Positions 11,801 through 24,300 of a stretch of DNA of 62,500 nt are shown one piece after another (within the stretch, counting starts at the first letter, position 1; each line of letters opens with the position of its first letter). Position numbers and translations under genes: made by a program. A model generated the notes under the pieces. That model was not told where the DNA came from. It did no database searches and saw nothing but the letters and a program-made list of their open reading frames with translations. Origin of the DNA: Symbiodinium natans (lineage: Eukaryota; Sar; Dinophyceae; Suessiales; Symbiodiniaceae); the NCBI GenBank assembly GCA_905221605.1, contig CAJNDS010000580.1, positions 566,776 through 629,275 of the forward strand, read 5' to 3'.

Positions 11801-14800
11801 CACAGCGGCCGGGCAGTAGTAAACCCGAAGGATTTAGGTTTGTAATTAGGGTTTAGGGTTTGAGTGTTTTACGGCTCTAGCCGGGGTCCGGTGTTGTTTT
11901 CGCCTAGCTGTTAGATCAAACAAATCCCATTTGAAAACTATTGTGTTTGCAAATGGGGGGGGCTGCGCCCCCCCCCCCCCCAACCCCCCGCTTTTTTATA
12001 AGCCGCCCAAGCGTGCTTCTGGTTCATACGAATCCCTTGCAAAACTCATCTTGCGAGATTGTGTCTGCAAATGGGGGGGGGGGGGGGGGGGGGGAATTCC
12101 CGGTGTGCAAGCGTGCTTTTGGTTCAACGAATCGCTCCCAAAACTCATTTTGCGAACATCGCTTTGCAAATGGGGGGGGGCAGTGGGGGGCCCCAAACCC
12201 CCCCGGCTTTTTGAAGGCGCGCAAGCTTGCTTTAAGACAATAAGAATCCCGTCCAAACCCATCATGCGAGCACCATGTTTGCGTGAATTTTTTTTTTGGG
12301 GGGGGGGGTTGCTACCCCAAGGGTTATTAGATGTGGTCAGGTTCCGGACATGCGGTACCGCTGAGGAGCCTGCGGAAGCTGAAAACCAGCAAAATTCACC
12401 AACAAAAACCAGGAAAGTACACAGAAAAGAATTCCAACCAGAGGAGGAGGACAGGCAGAACCAGAGGGCATGTTCAGAAAACCAAAAGAAAAGCAAAGAA
12501 AAACAAAAAACAATCGCAAAAAATCCAGAAAAAATGACACAAAACCCCAAACCCCAAACCCCAAACCCCAAACCCCAAACCCCAGACCCTAAACCCTAAA
12601 CCCTAAACCCTAAACCCTAAACCCTAAACCCCAAACCCTAAACCCTAAACCCTAAACCCAAAACCCTAAACCCTAAACCCTAAACCGCTACGGGAGTGCT
12701 GGAGTCCCGTAAGGCTCGCCCGAGTTGCTGGGGGGTCTGAGGCCATGGGCCTGTGCATGGCAGATTCCCTGATGATGAGGCCTGCATTTGGGGTTTAGGG
12801 TTTAAGGTTTAAGGTTTAGGGTTTAGGGTTTAGGGTTTTAGGGTTTAGGGTTTAGGGGGCCCAAAAACAGCTCCAGAAACGATGGTTTAGGGCTTAGGGT
12901 TTAGGGTTTAGGGCGCAGGGTTTGGGGCGTGCTCTGGCAGGCGCGAGTTCGACGGAAGCGACATGAGGCAGATGGACCGGGGAGGGTTGAAAGAGCCCTC
13001 CGAACCTTTCATGTTCTGAGTAAGGCACCCCTGAGATGTGGCGTATACCCCAGCCCTTAGGGTTTAGGGTTAGGGTTTAGGTTTAGGGTTTAGGGTTTAG
13101 GGTTTAGGGTTTAGGGTTTAGGGTTTAGGGTTTAGGCTTAGGGGTTAGGGGCTTAGGGCGTAGGGTTGATGGGTGCCTGGTCAAAGCAATGCGCAGCATA
13201 GGGCTTGGGCTCCGTTCCCTCGCAGTTTAGGGTTTAGGGTTTAGGGTTTAGGGTTTAGGGTTTAGGGTTTAGGGTTTAGGGTTTAGGGTTTAGGGTCTTA
13301 GGAGCCCCGATCACCTTTTTCCCTTATTCCGCGAACCATTTCTTTTGCAGGACCCCTTACGGTTAAGTTGATGCCCTTATTGGGTTTAAGTTTTTTTGGG
13401 CTAGGGCCCAGAAGGCCCTTATTCATTTTTTTGTTTTTTTTGGGGGGGGGGTTTGGTTCCCTGATAAACCCCATTGACCCAAAACGGCACTCTGTTCATT
13501 TTCAGGTTTCTTCTTGGGCCTAGTCAGAGTAGAATCCGCAGTCGAGGGGTGCCTTGGTTCTCCATGTGGCTGCCGCCTCCCCCCTTCCCCCTCCCTCCTC
13601 CCCCCCTCCCCCTCCCCCTCCCCCCTCCCCCCTCCCCCCCTCCCCCCCTCCCCCCCTCCCCCCCTCCCCCTCCCCCCTCCCCCCCTCCGGAGGACCCTTG
13701 AGGCCAGACCCACCCATTTCAGGTTGCCTCATTTTTTCCCAACTTGCCCATTACACACGCTAAAAATGGATGCCGTAACCCTAAACCCGACACCCCATGT
13801 TTCGTGCAGAATTCGCTTCTGGTGCTGGTGGAACCGTGGCTACAACAACGCCTTCCGAAAGGACGGTGCATCCATGTCCTTCGGGTTTCGGGTTTCAGGT
13901 TTAGGGTTTAGGGTTTAGGGCATCTGTACCCGAAACCCTTTCTGAGAGGGGCCTTTTAGAAGGGTTGCCCCCCAACTACGCAGGATAGGGCTCAAACGCA
14001 TTCAAGCAGGATCAACCAACCATACGTAAAAGTAGGGACCAAAAAAACCAAATTTTAACAAACACCAAAGTCCCTTTAGAAGGAAGAGAAGAAGGAAAGG
14101 AAAAGGCAAAGGAAAAAGGGAAAGGGAAATGGAAAAAGAAATGGAAAGGGAAAAAGGACAAGGACAAGGAAAGGGAAAGGAAAGGGAAAGGAAAAGGGAA
14201 AGGAAAAGGAAAAGGAAAGGGAAAAGGGAAGGGAATTGAAGGGAAAAGGGAAGGGAACGGAAGGGAAGGAAAGGGAAGGAGGGAGGGTGGACGGAAGGAC
14301 AGAAGGGTGAAGGACGGAACGACGGAAGGACGGAAGGACGGAAGGATGGAAGGATGGAAGGATGGAAGGATGGAAGGATGGAATGATGGAAGGATGGAAG
14401 GATGGAAGGGCGGCATAACAGGCGAAAGAAAGGAAGGCAGGCCTAACCCTCCAGGGTCTGGGTTTGCAAGGGCCCACGATGTTGCAAATTGTCGCATCTC
14501 TGCTTATTCTCGCAAGCCGTCTGGTACCCCTAAACTTATTGGTTTTTAGTCGGAAGTCTGGGAATTCGCTTCCCTTTGTATGGTCAGTTCTCAAAATGCT
14601 GGTCCCTTTTTTGGGTACCAAATACTAGGGCCGCCTTATCATAGCAATCCCAACAGGGACCCTAATTGAGAGAAATGGCCATCTGATCCTTTAAACGGGA
14701 ATGTTGGGACGCCGTATCCCGGCTTCCTGAAGCAAATAAATGTCCCATGAAGCCTCAAGCACCTACCCCTTGCCCAAAGTAGCCTAAACCCTAAACCCTA

Positions 14801-17800
14801 AATCCTAAACCCTAAACCCTCAACCCTAAACCCTAAAACCCCAAACCCGAAACCCTCAACCCTAAACCCTAAACCCATGAACCAGGCCTTGCTGGGGGCC
14901 TGGGGTTGGTTGGGGGAGGGGGTAAGATGGGATCATCTCATCTTCTATCCTGGGGTCTAGGGTTTAGGTTTCAGGGTTTGGGGTTTAGGGTTTAGGGTGT
15001 CAGGGCTTTATTGTACCTTTCCGGGTTCATGAAATGCACGCAGTCGTTGGTTCTTAGGAGGGTGCCTTACGTTATATTCCCGAAGGTCTAACTTGAACCC
15101 GTTAAGGGGTTGCAGGCGCCTACTTCCTGAGGTCCTTCCTGTAAGAACCAGTACGCCTGGAGCCTCAAGCCCCTGTTGAGACGGAAGGACACGACGAGGA
15201 GTAGTTCGGTGGGCTGCGATCTCAGCAAGATTCAGTCACAGGATACCCTACTACTTGGAGGTTCACGGCGCAGGGGGGTTTCGGGTTTTAGGGTTTGGGG
15301 TTTATGGTTTAGGGTTTAGGGTGGTTCAGGGTACGTAGAACCCAGCTGTGGGTGTAGCTATCACCCACTTGAATGTGCAAGATGGTTCCATTTGATTCTT
15401 GTACTGTTTTATGATTCATATTGTTACTACTACTCTTCTTCTGCTCCTTCTTCTTCTTCTTCTTATTTAGTGTTCCTATTTCGATTATTGGGTTCATAAG
15501 CGCCATGCACCTCCAAGCAAACCCGAAACCGCAAGTCTTAAAAGACCAGGGCGGGAGTATGGGGACCCCCCCAACCCGAAGCCCTAACCGCTAAGCCCTA
15601 AGCCCTAAGCCCTAAGCCCTAAGCCCTAAACCCTAAACCCTAAACCCTAAACCCTAAACCCTAAACCCTAAGCCCTAAGGCCTAAGCCCTAAGCCCTAAA
15701 CCGAAATGCTAAGCCCCAAGCCCTAAACCCAGACATGCCCTGGGGTGTTTTTTGGACCCCTAACAAGGTACCCCTACTTTCGAAAACGCCCATAAGGTTT
15801 AGGGTTTAGGGTTTAGGGTTTAGGGTTTAGGGTTTAGGGTTTAGGGTCTGGGGTGTTAGGGTTGAAAGGGGTTTAGGGTGCAGGGGTGTAAGGGTTAAGG
15901 ATTTCGGGTTTGGGTGCTTAAGGGTCTAAGGATTTGGGGTTTCGGGTTTAGGGGTTTAGGGGTTGAGGGGTTGAGGGTTTAGGGGTTGAGGGGTTGAGGG
16001 TTTTTGAGGGTTAGGTGGGTTTTTGAGAGGGTTTTTGAGGGTTTGAGGGTTTGAGGGTTTGAGGGTTTGAGGGTTTGAGGGTTAGGTTTGAGGGTTAGGT
16101 TCGAGGGTTAATTAAGGGTTTAAGAGTATGAGGCGAACGTACGTTCCTGAAGTCTGAGGTCATGAGCCCTCCTGGTAGACCATTGAGTCATCTTAAGTGG
16201 TTTGTTCCCGTAAGCCCTAAACCCTAAACCCTAAACCCTAAACCCTGAACCCTGAACCCTAAACCCTAAACCCTAAACCCTAAACCCTAAACCCTAAACC
16301 CTAAACCCTAAACCCTAAACCCTAAACTAAGGCCCCACACCCCGAACCCTACCAGCCCGCCTCAGGACTCGGCGGCAACATCGCCAAGTCCCTGACAGCG
16401 ACTGGGCACCCTAATTTGTTGAGAGTTCAAGGCTAAGAAAATTCAGGGGGGTTTTAGTGTTCATGGTTGGGTTTAGGGTTTAGGGTTAAGGGCTTAGGGT
16501 CTAGAGCTTCAGGGTTAGGGTTTCGGGTTTCGGGTTTCGGGAGAGTCTGAGTGACACTACAGCTGTGTTCTTATTCTGGCTTCCTGAAAGGCTTAGGGTT
16601 CTCTTGGGAACTTCCAGTTCCCAGAGACCCCTGTCATCCAACACCCCGTTAATCAACTACTATTAGCATCTTCATCTATTCTTATGACTATCAGCTCTTA
16701 CAGTAGGGTTTCTTGTAACTTACGCGACGGCCTCCCCCCCTGAACTACCCTAAACCCTAAACCCTAAACCCTCAACCCTCAACCCTAAAACCCTAAAACC
16801 CTAAAACCCTAAAGCCCGTTGAGACGGGCAGGGTGTCGGGAGCCAGACCCCCGCACCGGCCAGCGTGTTGTTGACATCGGCGTTTTCTTGCGACTGAAAC
16901 CCCGCAAACCCTAAGTGGGGGATTCTCTAAGTTTTTGGTGTTGTTGTTGGGGTACGTGTCCACATGTACGGCTCCGGAGTGTATGTTTTGTATGTATATA
17001 TGTTTATATATATATATATATATATATATATTCATTTCTATTAGAAACGCTCCTAAACTTTCCGCCCTTTTTGATGGCACGAGCGTGCTTTGGTTTGGGG
17101 TCTACGCTTTAGGGTGTAGGAAAAGGACAGCCTGGGACCTCACACAGAAGCTCCTGAATTCCGGCTTCAACAGGCTCTCAAAGCTTCAAAAGGGTTTCAA
17201 AGGGTGCAGGGCTCCTGGTCCTCGCAAGGAGATGTCGTACCTCGTCCCGGGCGAAACACCCAGCCCGGCGCGGTCCCAAGCTGGGTTTGGAGTTGAACTC
17301 CCCCCTCCCCCTCAGCACCCCTTGTTTGCACTTATTCTGATAATTTGGGTTTAGGGTTTGGGGTTTAGGCTGTAATTTGGGGGAGGGTGCGAAGGCGAGG
17401 GGCTTATGTAAGATGTAGGGCAGCTTAAACGGTGAGATCTGGTGAAATCTCGATTGGTTTAGGGTGGAAACCCTAAAACCAAAACCCTAAACCCTAAACC
17501 CTAAACCCTAAACCCTAAACCCTAAACCCTCAGGTCCTTTGTAAGGGTCCTTCCTTTAGTCCTTTGAGGCCTACAAGGCAACGACAGAAGATGCAGGCCC
17601 GCCCCATGGGTGCAGGGTTGATACTTTGAGCCGTCAACACCCAAAGCGGCCTAGGCCCCGGTCGGCCTGAAGGAAGATGCCTGCGCCCTGAAGCCCTGAA
17701 TCCTAAACCCTAGACCCGCAACCCTCGGCCCCGGCAAGCTGGGTTTCATGGGTTTACGGTTTTGTGGTTCAGGGCTTCGGGCCAGCGTTCAAATGGGGCT

Positions 17801-18155
17801 CGGGACCCTAAAAGACTTAGCACCCCAAAGCCCCAAAGCCCCAAAGCCCCAAAGCCCCAAAGCCCCAAAGCCCCAAAGCCCCAAAGCCCCAAAGCCCCAA
17901 ACCCTAAAACCCTTAAGCCCTAAACCCTAAAAGACCCAAAAAGCCCCCAACCCCAAACTCCCCCGAAAGCCCTGCATCTCTGGAACCCTCCCCGAAAACC
18001 CAAGGACCCAAAGCCCAGAGTTTTTTGGCCCTCCCCGTGAAGGTATATGAATATAATGAATAAACGAAAATACAAATAGGTAGATGGAGAAATTAAAAAT
18101 GACACATATATATATATGTAAAAGAATGTATTTAGACTGGCTACACAGTATATAA

Positions 18156-18190
<35 letters not shown>

Positions 18191-18280
18191 TACATATATA
18201 TATATATATATATGTGCACCTAGATATTCATGTGAATCAAAAATATATGTATGTACATACACATATATACACAATATAAA

Positions 18281-18318
<38 letters not shown>

Positions 18319-21300
18319 CTATATCATGCCATATAGTACAATAAAGCATATCGCAAGGTAACTGTATGCTGGGCAACGCAAAGTGGCCCCTCGTTGAAAC
18401 TCTCAGGAAACCCTAAACCCTCAACCCTCAACCCTCAACCCTAAACTCTAAACTCCCCCCCCGCCCGCCCCCCGAGCGCCCTCGGAAATCGCCGTTGCCC
18501 TCGGGCCACCAGAGCCTGGAGCCCTAGCTCTCCCAAAACCCTAAACCCGAAACCCCAAAACCCTGAACCCTGAACCCTAAGCCCTAAATCCATTGATATA
18601 GGCTTTTGGCCCTCAGCTCCGGCCCCGAATCTTCAAACCTCAAAGCAAAGTTAGGGTTTAGGGTTCTAGGGTTCTGGGGTTCTAGGGTTCTAGGGTTCTA
18701 GGGTTATAGGGTTCTAGGGCTCTAGGGTTCTAGGGTTCTAGGGTTCTAGGGTCCTCCGGTTCTAGGGTTTATAGGTTTATAGGGGTTTTGGGTGCAGAGT
18801 GCAGGCGTTTGGGGCTTTCGGGCCGCAGGGTTTCAGTTTCGGGTCACGGGGAACCCTATACAAACCCGAAACCCTAAACCCTAAGCCCTAAAGTCTACCT
18901 TCGCCATGGCCCCTCGGCGGGCGTTTCCGGGACCTCTTGCCCTGGCGCTGGGCGTGGCGGCAGCTCGGTCTGCGGTTTAGGGTTCAGGGTTTAGGGTTTA
19001 GCGTTTAGGGTTTAGGGTTTAGGGTTTAGGGTTCAGGGTTCAGAGTTCAGGGTTTAGGGTTTAGGGTTTAGGGTTCAGGGTTGGCTTCGGGGGGTTTGTA
19101 CGATTTTTTGAGGTAAGAGGGTTGTGAGGATGTAGGCTTAGGGCTCAGGGTCTTAGGGTTGAGGGCTTCCAAAACCCCAAAAACCCCAAAACGCCCCAAA
19201 ATCGCCGAATCCCAAAACCCCCAAACCCCCAAAACGCCAACTCGCCAAATCCCCAGAACACAAACCCTAACCCTGAAGAAAAACATCCTGAAACCAAACA
19301 AACCTTACATCCTAGAACCCTAAACCCCGTAACCCTACAACCCCAAACCTAAACCCTCTTGTGCGGGTCCTTCTGTTTTGTCCTAATTTAGGCCCCAAAC
19401 CTTATATAAACCCTAAACCTTAATCCCGGTGAGGCGATACATGTTGCCGATTGGCTCCGACCAGGAAAGGTGTGCGCGGGAAAGCAGTAGGGTTCGGCAG
19501 GGTTTAGTAGGGTGTAGTAGGGTTTAGTAGGGTTTAGTAGGGTTTAGTAGGGGGCTGACGATGTACGAGGGTTTCGATGGTGTTTGGTGGTTGCTAATCC
19601 GTTTGGGCTAGGATTTCTTCCGAAAGATCCCCTTGAGTGGAAAAGGGCCCAGTCTCAGGGAGCTCTTGGGACCTGGTTTTACACCAACCTAAAACCCTAA
19701 ACCCTGAACCCTAAAGCCAAATCCCAGACCAGAAACCTTTCTCTTTCTGGTCATTCCGGGACCCCAGTCTGGGGGCTTGGTTGGGAGCAGGGCAGTTGCT
19801 CCCGACTCCCAAAACTCAAAGCTGATGTCTCAACTTCGGCCCCTCAATTCCTAACCCTAATCCCTGAGCCCTCTCTACATATGACCCTCTCTACCTACAA
19901 ACATGTCAACCTGAATGAATCGCATCGGGATTTTGGTGTTGAGCCCTCAAAAGGGCCCTCCCCCCCCCCCCAGGAGCATCCTCAGGGACCAGGGGGCTTT
20001 TCTGCACAAGTCTGGGCCCTGCTTCGACTTCCGAAAGTCTGGGGCCTGGGCGCCCCTGAACCTTCCTCACACGATGCACCCACCCCTTCTCCAACGCCTC
20101 CAGCCTCCAGCCCTCACTTCTGCCATCCTAAACCCTAAACCCTTAACCCTAAGCCCTACACCCTAAAGCCCTCATTTCTGCCATCCCAATCGGTGCTTAA
20201 TTAATACCGGAATCGGCCGGAGGAAGTTTTTGGAAGCACGCATGTACACAAATGCCGAGTCAAGTCAGGAAAGCGGGTATGTATTTCAAATGAGGAGGGA
20301 TTCTCAAACCACATAGTGATGTCAAGAGGCCGATCGTCAGCCCTAAGCCCCAAGCCCTAAAGCCTTGGGACCTCAAGCCTTAAAATCCTAAGCCCTAAAA
20401 CCTCTTAATACCGAACTGCCTATCCACCAGCCAAGTCCATTTCTACTTCTGGACTCATGGAGCGAAGCAACCCACATCCAGATTATAGGGTCTTTGGTTT
20501 GGGGTTTAGGGTTTAGGGTTTAGGGTTTAGGGTTTAGGGTTTAGGGTTTAGGGTTTAGGGTTTAGGGTTCCCAGGGGTTTCGCGTTTCAAGCTGCTGTCG
20601 TTCCACAAGGACCTTGTTCGCGCAAAACGCTCAAGCCACCAAATCGCATAGTTTTCCTCACCGCCTGGATAGCCTAAATCCTAAGCTCTGAACCCTAAAC
20701 CCTAAACCCTAAACCCTAAACCCTAAACCCTAAACCCTAAACCCTAAACCCTAGTACACGCTTCCAGGAGACCTCTTCTTTAGCGCGCCGAATGCAGGGC
20801 CAGGCTGCTCGGGGGTGCAAGTGCTGTCCCTGATGAGGTTGGGTTCCCTAAACCCTAAACCCTAAACCCTAAACCCTAAACCCTAAACCCTAAACCCTAA
20901 ACCCTAAACCCTAAACCCTAAACCCTAAACCCTAAACTGCGGATCGGCTTTAAGTTTTTGGCGCTTCATGCGCTTCAGGGGCTTCAGGGGCTGCAGAAGT
21001 TCAGAGCATGGGCCTCTTTGGGTTTAGGGTTTAGGGTTTAGGGTTTCGGGTTTCGGGTTTAGGGTTTAGGGCCTTGTTCTCTTTGTATAGAAGGGACGTG
21101 CTGTCCCAAGGTTTACACGCAGTTTGTGGGCGTTAGGGTTTAGGGTTTAGGCTTGAAGGCCTACAATCCCAGACTCAGCAAAGCCTAGACCCCAGCTCGT
21201 AAAACCTAAACCCTAAACCCTAAACCCTAAACCCTAAACCCTAAACCCTAAACCCTAAACCCTAAACCCTAAACCCTAAACCCTAAACCCGGAGCCCTGA

Positions 21301-24300
21301 ACCCTAAACCCGAAACCCTAAGCCCGAAACCCTGAACCCTAAACCCTAAACCCTAAACCCTAAACCCTAAACCCTAAACCCCAGACCCTATTAAGCCGCA
21401 CGCCAGACGCTGACCGCCGGCGGGCGCTGCGTCTGCCCAGGGAAAGTCCTGGTGAGGCCTCCCCCGGTGTTAGAGCCCTAAGCCCTAAGCCCTAAGCCCT
21501 AAGCCCTAAGCCCTAAGCCCTAAGCCCTAAGCCCTAAGCCCTAAGCCCTAAGCCCTAAGCCCTAAGCTCTAAACCCTAAACCCTAAGTCAGGAACCCTAG
21601 ACCCGAAACCCGAAGCCCTAAACCTTAAACCCACAATCCTCAACCAAAAACCCTGAACCCTCAAGACAAATTACATGTTGTCGTGTGATTCACTTGGAAC
21701 GGGCTTTTGTCTTTACTAAGCTTGGCCCTGGCTTGTTTTTTTTTGGGTATGTTGGCGCCCCCACCCCTGAACCCTCGGTTTTCTGATGCCTGGGCATCCT
21801 TGGGTCCTCTCGTCCCTGCGCTCCTCCTTGGACCTCCGGTCCGTGATCCTCTGAAAATATGCACTTAACTTAGCTTCTCCCCCGACAAGCATTTCTACAC
21901 GGAAGCAGCGCAGGCTGATGCTTGTGTCGTGTCCCGTTTCGACGAGCCCAGTCCAGAAATGTCCAGATCAGCTTGTCGCGCAAGCCCGGTAAGGGTTTTA
22001 TCTTTCGTTTTCTTATTCTCTCCTCGCGGTAACAAGACTTTAGAACTGCCCACGCTGCTCACTGGCAACATTCGTTCGCGCGATCGCTTTGTTCCTTTGA
22101 TCTTGTGTTTGGATCAATCTTTGATTTTTAGTAAGTGGATGCAGGCAGTGCGGGAAAAGGGGGTAGATTGCCCGACAAGATGGATCGCGGGGGTGTGATT
22201 GTCGCAGGTTCATCAGAAAAGAAGCAGACTTTAACAACAAAAAGCTTGAGAATCTCACCCCCCAAAACCCAAACAAACCGTCTCCTGCACCCAACAAAAG
22301 CCGCATTAAGGGCAATAATTTGTAAGAGATTTCTCGTTTCACTTCGTTCACCAATTTTTTAGAATATATTGTTGCACGGGCCTTTTTTATCTTGATGTCA
22401 GACTAAGAATAGTTTGAAAAGAGGTTTTAGTTCCAGCTAAAACCCTAACCCCTAACCCTAAAGTAACTTCTTTGCACTAGATGTGAGGTTGAGTTTGGAT
22501 TACAAGAGCAAGACCCAGGAAATGAAGGCTTTCCGGGAGGTGGCGTTTAGGGTTTAGGGTTCGTATACTGCAGTAGCGTATTCGTATATTCGTATCTTCG
22601 TATATGAGTACATGAGCTTGCCTGAGCGGACTTAGCGTTCAAACCCTAAAGCCTTCACGGTTTAAGGTTTAGGGTTTAGGGTTAGCGCTGAGGAGCTCAG
22701 ACCCTAAACCTTAGGGTTCAGAGTCCTGGGGTTTAGGGTTTAGGGTTTAGGGTTTAGAGTCCTGGATATTAGAACCTCGCTCGGAGGCTGATGGGAAGAG
22801 CGCGCAAGGGACGCCCAGCTCCCTTCCCTTCGATGTGGATGTGGCAGGCGGAGAAGTTATGCTTTCAGTACAGCGTTCAGGGCTTAGTGTTCACCCTAGC
22901 CAACACCCTCAAACTCTAAACGCAAGCTCATTTAGGGCCACCAAAATCCAGCGTCCTTTTGATCCACAAGAGTAAGCTCCAAAGACCTCAACCGCAGGGC
23001 ATTTGGTTTGGGCTTTGGTACTACAGGAACCTACCGCATGTCCGAGATTGGGGTTTAGGGTTTAGGGCATTTTTTTCGTTTCAGCTAAACTACCCGAAAC
23101 ACACCTTTTGATGAAATCCCCCCTATATTATAGGAGGGGTTTAGAGTAACAACCCCTAAGCCCGCCAATCGTGCGCCAATCGACCCCTGAACCCGAAACC
23201 GTAAACCCTAAGCCCTACACCCTAGACCCTAAACCCTAAACCCTAAACCCGAAACCCGAAACCCAAACCCCCTAAACCCTAAACCCTGGTCAGAGTGCAG
23301 CCGCTTTTCGCATCGTGTTTTTTTTGTCCAGGGGTCGGGCTTGGGGATCTGGGTGTCTAGGGCCTTCTAAACCCCAAACCCCTAATCCTAAATCCTTAGC
23401 CCGAAACCCTAAACCCTGAACCCTAAACCCTAAACCCTAAACCCTAAACCCTAAACCCTAAACCCTAAACCCTAAACCCTACACCCTAAACCCTAAACCC
23501 TGAACCCCAAACCCGAAACCCCAAACTCTATTTCAAGGTTCCAGGGCTCCGCTTGGAGGTTCATGGTACTTATTAACCAATTATCAGTGTACTTACATAG
23601 CCATACTAGGGCACTTAAGGGGCTTTTATACGTGGGTTGTAAGTAGTACTTATTAACCAATTATAAGTCTATTAGGGCACTTAAGGGGCTTATACGTGGG
23701 CTAGAACAGTACAGTTTTAACTGGTTAACAAGTACCATGAACCTCCAAGCGGGGTTACTGGCTGCGAGGCCCTAGATTGACTTTGGCTCTCGCGCTGACA
23801 TTCCTGGCGTGGCTTTACATCGGCCGGTACTTGTCGCTTGGACTGCCGGGTTTCGGGTTTCGGGTTTAGGGTTTTGGGTTTAGGGTTTAGGGTTGAGGGC
23901 GTAGGGTTTACAGGGTTTGGGGTTTACAGGGTCCTGTAGTTGCAGGGTTTGAGCCATCCAATGGGCTGTAGAAGGTCTGTAGGGTTGATGGTGTAGGATG
24001 CAGATTTTGGACTGGAGGGTTGCGGGCCTTTGACAGGAGGTTCCGGTAGGAGGCAGGTTTGTGCCCCAGTTGATCTAAGGATAGATGGTCCCGAAAGGGG
24101 CCCTTAGAAGGGGCCCTTATATACCCCACACAAATTAAAGGCCCATACAGCAGAACCCTGCAGAAGAGGTTAGGGACCGTATGTTAGGGCCCATGTAGTT
24201 GCCCTTAGAATTCTAAGAATTGAGGTACGAGTGCGTGTACCTCACGGGCGGCATCAACGTGGTTGGAGGGTTTTGTGCGTGGGATACACGCTGGTGGTTG

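Larger units (their letters stand above)
10054..12741. other. Intron 6 of the ARH gene (2.7 kb)
   Basis: In order: degenerate TTTAGGGG-type sequence (10090-10375), a MITE-1, CCCCAAA repeats, the 640-bp polypurine tract, the G-run tandem repeat, more CCCCAAA and CCCTAAA (12540-12690). No other gene seen. Confidence 0.7.

Noticed and set aside
10883-11803. Long minus-strand frames rich in Phe, Leu and Ser resembling membrane proteins
   Set aside because: They are the reverse reading of a GAAA/GGAA polypurine tract, open in several frames at once, with no splice or start context.
13423-13763. Pro-rich and Gly-rich frames on both strands
   Set aside because: They come entirely from the CCCTCCCCC tract.
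18907-18976. [17 protein letters not shown], a signal-peptide-like first exon
   Set aside because: It lies inside intron 12 of the ARH gene, has no confirmed partner exon, and the donor would be the telomere repeat itself. A nested gene is possible but unsupported.
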